NCBI GenBank assembly: GCA_022821905.1
Contig: JAJECS010000027.1
Coordinates: 1 to 64,000 of the forward strand
Length of the DNA: 64,000 nt
Reading direction: 5' to 3'
DNA from: Chloroflexota bacterium
GTDB lineage: Bacteria; Chloroflexota; UBA11872
The first letter of the stretch is position 1; the number at the start of each line of letters is the position of its first letter. Shown here in pieces: positions 27,956 through 36,392 of the stretch. Under the pieces are notes generated by a model, which was given only the letters and a program-made list of their open reading frames with translations, had not been told where the DNA came from and ran no database searches. The position numbers and the translations under genes were made by a program.

Positions 27956-28939
27956 ATGAAGCGATCGGCCAAGCCCGAAGGCAAGTTCAACGTCGTCATC
28001 GAAGAGGTCCCGATTCCCGAGCCGGGACCGGAGCAAGTGCGCATTCGATCGGTCACCAGCCTCATCAGCCGCGGCTCGGAGATCGGCGCCCGCTACACCC
28101 GCGAGCATGCCGTGAATCCCGAGTCCATGGGCTATTCGCTTGCCGGGGTCGTGGATGCCGTCGGCGCCGAGGTCACGCACCTGCGTCCCGGCGACCGCGT
28201 CGTGTCGCTGGCGCCGCACGCCGAGTACGTCGTACGCGACGCGGTGTACGCCAGGCCCGACGCGCAGAATCAGGTCTATCCGATTGCCGACGGCGTGAGT
28301 TTCGAGCAGGCGACCTACTGGCCGCTGCTCGCCGGCGGTGTGACCTGGGTGGATATCGAGGGATTGGCCCGCGACGACCTCGTCGTGGTGGTCGGCCAGG
28401 GCCTGGTGGGCAGCCTGATCATGCAGGTGCAGAAGCTCAACGGCACCGGCACGATCGTGGCCATTGACACCCTGGACCTGCGCTGCGAGATGGCGGCCAA
28501 GCTGGGCGCCGACATCGTGATCAATGCGGCCAGGGAAGATTCGGTGGCCGCGATTCAGCGCCTGTCCAACGGCGTGGGGGCCGACACGGTGGTCTACGCC
28601 GTCGGCGGATCGGCCGGGCCGAAGGCGTTTGGACCGGCCATGGACATGGTCGCCCGCGGCGGCACCCTGCATCTCGTCGGGCTCTACGAGGACCAGCCGT
28701 TGCCCCTGACCTCGGGCGCGGCCCAGGGTCGGCGGATCATCGGCGGCTACTACCGGCGCGGTCCCGACGCGGCGTCGGCGCGGCGCGGCATGGACCTGCT
28801 CGCATCCGGCCAGGTCGCTCCCGAGCACATGACCACCCACCGCTATCCGTTCGAGCAGTGCGCCGACGCGTTTGATCTCCTCTACAACCGGATCGGCGAG
28901 ACGCTGGGCGTCGTGCTGGAGTTCGACTTCAGGGGCTAG
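27956..28939 (+). CDS. zinc-binding alcohol dehydrogenase family protein
   Basis: GQGLVGSLIMQVQKLNGTGTIVAID nucleotide-binding motif; MDR architecture. Confidence 0.88.
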   Translation: MKRSAKPEGKFNVVIEEVPIPEPGPEQVRIRSVTSLISRGSEIGARYTREHAVNPESMGYSLAGVVDAVGAEVTHLRPGDRVVSLAPHAEYVVRDAVYARPDAQNQVYPIADGVSFEQATYWPLLAGGVTWVDIEGLARDDLVVVVGQGLVGSLIMQVQKLNGTGTIVAIDTLDLRCEMAAKLGADIVINAAREDSVAAIQRLSNGVGADTVVYAVGGSAGPKAFGPAMDMVARGGTLHLVGLYEDQPLPLTSGAAQGRRIIGGYYRRGPDAASARRGMDLLASGQVAPEHMTTHRYPFEQCADAFDLLYNRIGETLGVVLEFDFRG

Positions 28940-29007
28940 CTGCAATACACCGGCGGCAGGTTCGCAGCTCGGCGTCTCTGGTCCTCGTGCGCACGGAACT
29001 ATAGAAG

Positions 29008-29064
29008 TCCGTTCGCCCTGAGCTTGTCGAAGGGCGTGGTTCGACAGGCTCACCACGAACGGGG
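29008..29064. repeat. composite palindromic repeat CCGTTCGCCCTGAGCTTGTCGAAGGG...GTGGTTCGACAGGCTCACCACGAACGG (approximate bounds)
   Basis: nested inverted arms TGAGCTTGTCGAA / TTCGACAGGCTCA and CCGTTCG / CGAACGG. Confidence 0.7.
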
Positions 29065-29142
29065 CGAGAGTTCCGTTCCGCCCAAGCGTCCGCGTAGACT
29101 TTGGCAACCCAACGCCCTCGAAACCGCAGGTGGAGGCAGGCC

Positions 29143-29646
29143 ATGATGACGCTCCGCACGCACGCCAAATCCGTCCCGCCGGAACTGTGGCGGGCTATCG
29201 GTGCCGGACTTGCCGTGGCCGTGCTGTTTTTCGTCGTCGTCGGGCTCGTCACCGGCGCCATCGACACGCCGGTCCTCGAGCGCCAAACCCCGCTGCTGGC
29301 AATCGACTACCCGATCTGGGTGGTCAACGCGGCCCTGCTCGGCGCGCTGTCGGGACTCAGCGTCTATGCGCGGTCGCGCCGCATCACCCAGACCGGCACG
29401 GCCATCTATAGCGGCGGATTCCTGGCGGCGTTCGCCGTGTCCTGTCCGCTGTGCAACGGGCTGTTGGTGGGCCTCTTCGGCACCGCCGGCGTGCTGAACG
29501 TCATCGAGCCGGCGCGACCGTTCATCAATGTCGCCACCATGCTGATCCTCACCGTCCTGCTCGTCAGGCGCTGGCGCACCTTCCGCGCCGACTGCGCAGC
29601 CTGCGAAGTGACGCCGACGGCGGCGACGGAGTCACCGCTGCCCTAG
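29143..29646 (+). CDS. multi-pass membrane protein with CPLC and CAAC motifs
   Basis: GGAGG upstream of ATG 29143; several TM segments; SCPLCNGLL and DCAACE. Confidence 0.7.
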   Translation: MMTLRTHAKSVPPELWRAIGAGLAVAVLFFVVVGLVTGAIDTPVLERQTPLLAIDYPIWVVNAALLGALSGLSVYARSRRITQTGTAIYSGGFLAAFAVSCPLCNGLLVGLFGTAGVLNVIEPARPFINVATMLILTVLLVRRWRTFRADCAACEVTPTAATESPLP

Positions 29647-29654
29647 CTGCTTCC

Positions 29655-29809
29655 CGGTGGCCCATGCTGCGTGCAGCATGGGAACTGAAAACGCGCTCGG
29701 TCCGGTCCCCTCTCCCCACTGTGGGAGAGGGATAGAGCCTGCCCCGTACACGATACGGGGGTGAGGGGAATAGCCGGACCCACGCGGCGTGCAGCGCGGG
29801 CCATCCGTC
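29655..29809. repeat. intergenic repeat copy A (contains a 7-bp hairpin insert absent from copy B)
   Basis: CCCATGCTGC-GT-GCAGCATGGG palindrome plus tail nearly identical to 30213-30320. Confidence 0.8.
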
Positions 29810-29829
29810 CGCCTTGGCATCGACTCCGA

Positions 29830-30135
29830 TCAGGGATCGAAGCCGAGGTCGGTCAGGCGTTTCCGCGCGAGCTTCAACTCGTCAACGCTGAACAGGGGCT
29901 GCCATCGCTCTTGCAACATCAGGGACTCCACGGACAGATCGAGTCGCCCTTGATTGCAAAGCTGAACCAACCCCGCTCGGTCCGTGGAAATGCCGAGCAG
30001 TTGCTTTGCCGCAAACACCCCGCCATGCCGGCGCATCGCTTGCAAGAGGAACATTGGAAAGCTGTGGGACTTGATATCGGCGTAAACGTGGTTTTCCAGC
30101 GCTCGATGGAACTCGTCCTCAAGCCTGATGGTCAT
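29830..30135 (-). CDS. conserved-looking uncharacterised about-100-aa protein flanked by direct repeats
   Basis: GGVFAAKQLLGISTDRAGLVQLCNQGRLDLSVESLMLQERWQPLFSVDELKLARKRLTDLGFDP. Confidence 0.7.
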   Translation of the reverse strand: MTIRLEDEFHRALENHVYADIKSHSFPMFLLQAMRRHGGVFAAKQLLGISTDRAGLVQLCNQGRLDLSVESLMLQERWQPLFSVDELKLARKRLTDLGFDP

Positions 30136-30212
30136 TGACCGGCTCTCTCACAACGCCCGTCGGCTTGGAGAGCATACTCAGGTCGGGCCCCGAGGCGCTT
30201 TCAGACCGCGCC

Positions 30213-30320
30213 CGGTGGCCCATGCTGCGTGCAGCATGGGAGCTGAAATCGCGCTCGGTCCGGTCCCCTCTTCCCACTGTGGGAGAGGGTGAGGGGAATG
30301 TCCGGGCCCACGCTGCGCCC
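30213..30320. repeat. intergenic repeat copy B
   Basis: see copy A. Confidence 0.8.
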
Positions 30321-30393
30321 CGCGCGAGCCACCGCACTTCGGTCGGTGTAGGGGCGCCTCTTGTGGGCGCCCTTGGGCGGCTGGAGGCCTCTC

Positions 30394-31491
30394 TCAATAT
30401 CGGTCCGGCTCATAGCAGTAGGCGTCGCCACGCGGGAACAGCGCCGCCAGCCACGGCACGTCCTCCGGCGCCATGCACACGCCCTCGACTTGGGCGACCT
30501 CGTCGGCGGACCAATAGCCAAAGAGAAGCTGAGCCAGACGCTCGTGCGGCAGCGTCAACATGCGCTCCGGTTCACGTCCCCCAAGCTCCACGACGGTCGT
30601 CCCCAACGGCGTCTCGACGCGCAGGTGGGACGGGGCCTCGTATCCACACATCGCCGCCCGGGCCCGCAGCGCCGGCTCGACGGATCGCAGCACGGCGTCC
30701 TGGTCCAGGATGCGCAGCATGTAGCCGGAGTCGCGCGGTCGAACCGCCTCGAGCTTGCATTCCATGCGGCGCACGTATGAGCCGAGGCCGAACTCGGGGT
30801 GCAGCTCGAATCTGATGGCGGACGATTGCCGCCTCGCCGCCTCGGCGGCCGCATGCGCCACCAGCGACGGCGCGACTGCTGAATCCGTGAACCCGGCGTC
30901 GATCACCTCCGCCTTGCGGGGGTCCTCGCGCAGCGCCACGTAGCCAACGGAGCGGTCGTCAGAGTCCTCGGAGATCCACAGGTCCGTCGTGCCGAGGATC
31001 CTCGAGCCGTGGCGCAGGCCGATCCAGTCCGCGGGGTCGCGCACGACCGAGCCGTCCAGGCCGGCGTTGACCGCGTTGTACATCTCGGCGACCGCCGGCA
31101 GATCGGAGTCTTGCGCGGGGCGCATCCGATGCTTGCCGATCGCTTGCTCCGCGACCTGCGTCTCCACCTCGATGGCGAAGTCACAGCCGATGGTCGCGTA
31201 GCCGAACTGCCCGTAAAACCCCGGAATGCCGAAGAGCGCGACCGTTGAGTAGCCGGCCTCAATCAGGACTTCGTGCGCGTGCGCCATCAGGGCGCTGGCG
31301 TAGCCGCGGCGACGGTGATCCTCCTCGGTGAAGACGTTGGCAATGCCCGCCGTGCGCAGCGTCGCCCCGGCGAGCCGAACCGGCGCCGCCATGATCTCCA
31401 GCGAGCACACAAGCTCGCCGTCGCGCTCGGCCCAGATGTCGGTGCGCCCCGGCTTGGGCGACGGCGCCTGGTGGAAGCGCAGGCGGCTCAC
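30394..31491 (-). CDS. GNAT-family N-acetyltransferase (Eis-like size, C-terminal domain)
   Basis: IANVFTEEDHRRRGYASALMAHAHEVLIEAGYSTVALFGIPGFYGQFGY. Confidence 0.85.
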   Translation of the reverse strand: MSRLRFHQAPSPKPGRTDIWAERDGELVCSLEIMAAPVRLAGATLRTAGIANVFTEEDHRRRGYASALMAHAHEVLIEAGYSTVALFGIPGFYGQFGYATIGCDFAIEVETQVAEQAIGKHRMRPAQDSDLPAVAEMYNAVNAGLDGSVVRDPADWIGLRHGSRILGTTDLWISEDSDDRSVGYVALREDPRKAEVIDAGFTDSAVAPSLVAHAAAEAARRQSSAIRFELHPEFGLGSYVRRMECKLEAVRPRDSGYMLRILDQDAVLRSVEPALRARAAMCGYEAPSHLRVETPLGTTVVELGGREPERMLTLPHERLAQLLFGYWSADEVAQVEGVCMAPEDVPWLAALFPRGDAYCYEPDRY

Positions 31492-31498
31492 GGTGGGG

Positions 31499-32956
31499 CT
31501 AGTCGCCGAGCTTGGCCCGCGCGCGCTGCAGACGTACCAGACACCGCTCGCGGCCGAGCACGGCCATCGTCTCGAACAGCGGCGGCGTGGCGCGGCGCCC
31601 GGTCACGGCAATCCGGATGGGCATGAACAGGTCTCCCGTCTTCCAACCCAGCCGCTCGGCCAGCCCTCGCAGCATGGTCTCGATCTCGGCAATGGTGAAC
31701 TCCGGCAGCTCGCGCGCCAAGCCTTCGACGGTGGTCAGCGCGGCGGCGGTCTCGGCCCGGTCGTGGCGCTTGAATCGCATCAACTCCACGTCAGGATCGA
31801 GGTCCTCGTCGAAGAAGAACCCCATCATGTCCGGCACGTCGCTCAGGTGCCCGATCCGCTCCTGCTCCAGCGCCAGCGCCTGCTGGAAATAGTCCCGCTG
31901 CGCGTCGTCCACCGTCAGGCCGCCGGACCGCGCGAATGGCAACGCCCGCTCCGTCAGTGTGTCCATGTCGAAACGCCGCAGCCAGACGCCGTTGAAGTGA
32001 TCCAGCCGCTGCACGTCGTAGACCGCGTCGGCGCGATTGACCCGCGCCAGGCTGAACTCGTCGACCAGGTCCTCCAGGCTAAACAGCTCGCGCTCGTCGC
32101 CCGGTGACCATCCGAGAAACACCATGAAGTTGACCACGGCCTCGGGCAGGTAGCCCTGCGCGCGGTATTCGCCCAGCCACTGCGAGCCGTCGCGCTTGGA
32201 GAGCTTTTGGCGCCGCTTGTTCAGCAGCAGCGGCAGGTGCGCGAATCGCGGCGGCTCCCATCCCAGCGCGCGATAGAGCAGCACCTGGCGAAAGGTGTTG
32301 GACGTGTGGTCGGCGCCCCGTACCACGTGGGTGATCGCCATGGATTGATCGTCGGCCACGACGGCCATGTTGTAGAGGGCCGTGCCGTCGCCGCGGGCGA
32401 TCACGAAGTCCTCGATCTCCGAGGCGTCGGTCTCCAGCGACCCGAACACCCCGTCCTCGAATCCGACGGCGCCCGAGCCCGAGGCGAAGCGCACCGCCGG
32501 CACCACGCCCGCCGCCTGGCGCTCCGCGATTTGTGCGCCGGTCAATGAGCGCCCGCTGCCGCTGTAGCGCGGAGTCTGTCCGCGCGCGATCTGCGCGTCG
32601 CGCTCAACCGCCCGCTCCTCGGCCGTGGTGTAGTCGTAGTAGGCCGCGTCCGACGCCAGCAGCGCCTCGATGGCCTCGCGGTGCACCTCGTGGCGCTCGC
32701 TCTGCCGGTAAGGTCCGTAGGGGCCGCCGACGTTCGGGCCTTCGTCCCAATCGAGCGACAGCCAGCGCAGGCCGTCGTAGATCCCGGCCTCCTTCTGCGA
32801 ATCGCTGCGCTCGCGGTCCGTGTCCTCCACCCGCAGGATAAACGTGCCTCCCGACTGCCGCGCCAGCAGGTAGTTCATCAGCGCCGTGCGCGCGTTGCCG
32901 ATATGAATGTCGCCGGTCGGACTCGGCGCCATCCGCACCCGCATGCCGGTCGTCAT
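31499..32956 (-). CDS. gltX: glutamyl-tRNA synthetase
   Basis: MAPSPTGDIHIGNARTALMNYLLAR HIGH-type motif; KLSKRDGSQ KMSKS-type motif. Confidence 0.96.
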   Translation of the reverse strand: MTTGMRVRMAPSPTGDIHIGNARTALMNYLLARQSGGTFILRVEDTDRERSDSQKEAGIYDGLRWLSLDWDEGPNVGGPYGPYRQSERHEVHREAIEALLASDAAYYDYTTAEERAVERDAQIARGQTPRYSGSGRSLTGAQIAERQAAGVVPAVRFASGSGAVGFEDGVFGSLETDASEIEDFVIARGDGTALYNMAVVADDQSMAITHVVRGADHTSNTFRQVLLYRALGWEPPRFAHLPLLLNKRRQKLSKRDGSQWLGEYRAQGYLPEAVVNFMVFLGWSPGDERELFSLEDLVDEFSLARVNRADAVYDVQRLDHFNGVWLRRFDMDTLTERALPFARSGGLTVDDAQRDYFQQALALEQERIGHLSDVPDMMGFFFDEDLDPDVELMRFKRHDRAETAAALTTVEGLARELPEFTIAEIETMLRGLAERLGWKTGDLFMPIRIAVTGRRATPPLFETMAVLGRERCLVRLQRARAKLGD

Positions 32957-33042
32957 CGTGTGGTCAATCCTCGAAGTTGAGGGTGGTGGGATCCGCGCGC
33001 CAGCGTACTAAGTGGCCGCCGCGTGGGAAGCGGGCGGCTGGC

Positions 33043-33135
33043 GGTCACAGGGTTGCCACTGTGACCACGAGCGCTGTGACCAGATTGACGGCCCGCTCAA
33101 GTCGTGATGGTGGTGCAAAAGTCATCACAATTGTG
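33043..33135. promoter_or_regulatory. palindrome-rich divergent regulatory region (GGTCACAG-N8-CTGTGACC-N7-CTGTGACC; CACAATTGTG)
   Basis: direct reading; between gltX start (minus) and the 33.2 kb small ORF (plus). Confidence 0.5.
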
Positions 33136-33209
33136 TTGCTATGTGAAATTTTGCGAGCTACGGTGCTGGCAGGTGGCCAACGAAGACCACCGAGAGGGAG
33201 GAGGCAGCT

Positions 33210-33344
33210 ATGCCTCATGTACTCGCCCCCACACGGGCCGTGGTCGGCGGCGGAATCCTGGCGGTGCTCCTCTTGGCCTGTTTCGGCGCGCAGATAGCGC
33301 GCAAGCGGCCTCTCGCGCTCTGGCATACCCCGGAGAATCGGTAG
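33210..33344 (+). CDS. 44-aa putative small membrane protein
   Basis: MPHVLAPTRAVVGGGILAVLLLACFGAQIARKRPLALWHTPENR; GGAGG SD at good spacing; below the ORF-track length cut-off. Confidence 0.5.
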   Translation: MPHVLAPTRAVVGGGILAVLLLACFGAQIARKRPLALWHTPENR

Positions 33345-33757
33345 CGGGTCGCCACGACGTCCCTCACGGGTGCTCGACACCTGCTGGTCGTGCTGGCGTT
33401 CGAGCGGAAGCGCAAGGTCCTGGGCCGCGCACTACGTTGGCGACTGGATGCCCACGCAGATCCCCGGCTTTACGCCAGGCGAGGTGATCGTGCACGTCTC
33501 CGCCATCCCGGAGGATGTGCAGTGGCTCGTGCGCTTCAGCCGTCTTGGCGAACTCCAGAGGCCCGGCGGCGCCCTCAATTGGTCAGATGTGAGGCGCTGA
33601 TGTCGGCTGGGTTATCCATACCGTCTGGCGTGAGCAAACGGCGTGGGATGACAAGGCGCGGCGGCCGCCCTGGTGAGGCTAATCGGCAATTCAGGCGCCG
33701 GGCCGGTGGGACTGGCCACCCGCCGGCCCGGGGCGACGAGCGAATAGGAGATGCACC

Positions 33758-33850
33758 ATGAAACGACGTTTTCTCGCAGCGGTGGCCATGATGTTCGTCG
33801 GGATCTGGCTCGCGGCCACGGCCGTGGCCAGCGCGGGCATCGCCGGGTGA
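33758..33850 (+). CDS. 30-aa signal-peptide/TM-like microprotein
   Basis: MKRRFLAAVAMMFVGIWLAATAVASAGIAG; AGGAG SD. Confidence 0.4.
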   Translation: MKRRFLAAVAMMFVGIWLAATAVASAGIAG

Positions 33851-34083
33851 GCCAGGGGACCTGTCGAGCTGCTGCTGATATTCGCGCTGCCCGCCGGCTA
33901 ATCCTCGGCGGGGCCGCCGTCGTGATGATGCGGCGGCGAGACGCGGCACCCGGGTGGAGCGTCGGCGTGCTGATCCTCACCGTGACGGTCCTGTTGGCGC
34001 CCTACGCCATCGCGCGCCATCGTGAGCCGCATGATGTAGCGCAGTCACGCGCCCCGGGCCCGAATAGAAAGGCGGAAACAGGA

Positions 34084-34200
34084 ATGTCCTTGGGACCACT
34101 TGAGCTTGTCATCATCATCGCGATCCTGCTACCGATCGTGGCCCTGGTGATAGGTACCGCAGCTGCGGCACGGTACCTCTACCTCAGCCGGCGGAGGTAG
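34084..34200 (+). CDS. 38-aa single-TM microprotein (or C-terminal part of ORF 33751-34200)
   Basis: MSLGPLELVIIIAILLPIVALVIGTAAAARYLYLSRRR. Confidence 0.4.
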   Translation: MSLGPLELVIIIAILLPIVALVIGTAAAARYLYLSRRR

Positions 34201-34317
34201 CCGGAGCGTTCCATGAAATACTCCGCGGCCGCCGTGCCTAGCTAAGAGTGGACGGTGACGTTTACGCGCCACGACGTGCGATGAGCGTAAACCCGTTGAG
34301 CGAAGGGGGCTGACGCC

Positions 34318-34830
34318 ATGAAGATCCTTACCCGCATCGGCAGCGTCCTAATCGTGCTGTCCGCCGTGGTCATCGCCGCCGCGCTCTCCGTGAACGCGGC
34401 GATGAACGTGTTGCAGCGGATCGATTCAGCGGCGTTCTATGAGCGGACGTCCAATCTCATGGCCGGTGGCGAGGGCGAGGTTCGCGAAGTCGAGGTCACG
34501 TCCTTCGTCTACGAGACCAGTGCGCACTTCTCCGGCGAGCCTGGTGACGAAGTCACCGTCAACTTGAGCCCCGGCGTGTGGGAGGTGCTCGGCGGCGGCA
34601 GCGACGACGATTTCGATACGCAGACCAGGCTCTCCGGTAGCTCGGTCGGCATGTCATGGACGGGATTCCGAAACGTCATCAGCGTCTTGCCGGCGGATGA
34701 GGCCGAGGCCATGATGGACCACCGTGGGGTCGTGCCGGAGGGCCCGATGACGCTCAGCGTCAGCGGCGACCAGCCGTGGATCGTGGACTTCCGGCGGATC
34801 GTATGCCCCGGCGACTACGAGCCGTTCTAG
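34318..34830 (+). CDS. hypothetical protein with N-terminal TM/signal anchor
   Basis: ORF with MKILTRIGSVLIVLSAVVIAAALSVNAAM; upstream inverted repeat. Confidence 0.6.
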   Translation: MKILTRIGSVLIVLSAVVIAAALSVNAAMNVLQRIDSAAFYERTSNLMAGGEGEVREVEVTSFVYETSAHFSGEPGDEVTVNLSPGVWEVLGGGSDDDFDTQTRLSGSSVGMSWTGFRNVISVLPADEAEAMMDHRGVVPEGPMTLSVSGDQPWIVDFRRIVCPGDYEPF

Positions 34831-34961
34831 TGCCGCGCTGCTAATGCAGCAACGTGCCTATGGCTAGCGGCATCGGGGTTGCGGCAATTCCGACGATGGC
34901 GGCTTGATCTCTGTGGACGTTCTCAATTCACTTAGCCGATGCGGGATGACTTCCTGTGCGC

Positions 34962-35507
34962 CTATAAGGGCAACCACCCCTGGGCAGCGGCGAACAGCAC
35001 GGTGTAGTTCATCGAGACGACGGGCTCTTCGCCGGCCAGGATGGCGTCGTGCAGCTCACGGATGGGCACGCGCTCGATTTCCAGCAACTCGTTTTCGTCG
35101 AGTTGTTGGCGACCCGGCGTGAGCGTGTGGCCGAAATACATGTGCATCGAGAAGTCGGCCAGCGACGGCACTGGGACGTAGCTGCCGAGATGCTCCAGGT
35201 GTCCCAGGCGCAGGCCGGTTTCTTCCTCGAACTCGCGGTGCGCGGCCAGGGTTCGGTCCTCGCCTCGATCGATGTGCCCCGCCGGAAGCTCCCGCACGAC
35301 GCGGCGCATTGGGTGGCGGTATTGCCGGACGCAGATGGCCCGGTCGGCATCGTCCAGGGCCAGGACCACCACGGCGCCGGACCCGATGCCGAGGTAGGTG
35401 TAGGTCATCTCGCGCGCGTCCTCGAGCGAGCGAATCTCGTCTACCAGGACGGGAAAGCGTCCCCGCCAGGCCACCTGCGACCGGATCGTTTCCCAATCGA
35501 GGTTCAC
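34962..35507 (-). CDS. NUDIX hydrolase (ADP-ribose pyrophosphatase-like)
   Basis: Nudix box GHIDRGEDRTLAAHREFEEETGLRLG; GTG start overlapping HAD gene stop. Confidence 0.9.
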   Translation of the reverse strand: MNLDWETIRSQVAWRGRFPVLVDEIRSLEDAREMTYTYLGIGSGAVVVLALDDADRAICVRQYRHPMRRVVRELPAGHIDRGEDRTLAAHREFEEETGLRLGHLEHLGSYVPVPSLADFSMHMYFGHTLTPGRQQLDENELLEIERVPIRELHDAILAGEEPVVSMNYTVLFAAAQGWLPL

Positions 35508-36235
35508 GCGGCCCCATTCCTGCTCGCCGCAATCACGGCGTCCGCGGCGGCGCCAATGGTTTCGACCGTGGGGCAGGCCTGCGGCGGGTGGTTGCGCGCG
35601 TTGATCCAGATGGCGTCCAGTCCGACGCCCCACGCGCCCTGCACGTCGGCGTAGAAGCTGTCGCCGATGTGCACGGTCTCGTCGCGCGTTGCGCCGGCGA
35701 TCTCCAGCGTTCGCTCGAAGAAGGCCGCATCCGGCTTCTCCACGCCCACGAGCCCGGATATGGCCAGCGCATCGAAGGATTCGCGCATCTCGAGGTGGTC
35801 GAGCAGGTCCAACAGCCACGGCTCCCAGTTCGACGCCGCCACGAGCTTCAACCCGGCGGCTCGCAGCCGAACCAGCGCCTCGCGGGCGCCTTCGATGGCA
35901 ACGTACGACTCGACGGTTGTGAACTCGTCGAAGAGCCGCTGTGCCAGCAACCCGGGATCGCTGACGCCCAGGCGACGGCCCATGGCCTGGTACATGCCGT
36001 GCCAGAACGCGAGGGATCGATCGGCGTCGGCGCTGGCGCCCCGCGCGGCCGGGTCCCTGATGGCGCGGTCATATTCCTCGTCGGCAATGCGCCGAACCTC
36101 GCGCATCGGCGCCTGCGCCCCAAGCCGCGCAGCCTCCGCCGATATGGTGACGGAGAAGCTGCGTTTGTAGTGCACCAGGGTCTCCCCCACGTCGCAGAGC
36201 ACGACGCGGTAGGGACCGCGCAAGGGCCGATTCAT
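35504..36235 (-). CDS. HAD-family hydrolase
   Basis: VVLCDVGETLV motif I, GLVGVEKPDAAFFERTLE, HIGDSFYADVQGA. Confidence 0.88.
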   Translation of the reverse strand: MNRPLRGPYRVVLCDVGETLVHYKRSFSVTISAEAARLGAQAPMREVRRIADEEYDRAIRDPAARGASADADRSLAFWHGMYQAMGRRLGVSDPGLLAQRLFDEFTTVESYVAIEGAREALVRLRAAGLKLVAASNWEPWLLDLLDHLEMRESFDALAISGLVGVEKPDAAFFERTLEIAGATRDETVHIGDSFYADVQGAWGVGLDAIWINARNHPPQACPTVETIGAAADAVIAASRNGAA

Positions 36236-36300
36236 TCCCCTATGCTAGCCGGGCTGGCTCGGTTGCGGGTGCTATGTTCGGCCCTGGGCAAACCCGCTAC

Positions 36301-36374
36301 TGGGGTATCGTCTAGTGGTAGGACGCGCGGCTCTGGACCGTGAAGCGGTGGTTCGAATCCATCTACCCCAGCCA
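36301..36374 (+). tRNA. tRNA-Gln (anticodon CUG), CCA encoded
   Basis: TGGGGTA/TACCCCA acceptor, CGCGG-CTCTGGA-CCGTG anticodon arm, GGTTCGAATCC T-loop, GCCA 3' end. Confidence 0.93.
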
Positions 36375-36392
36375 CCACGCTAGGCGCGCCGC

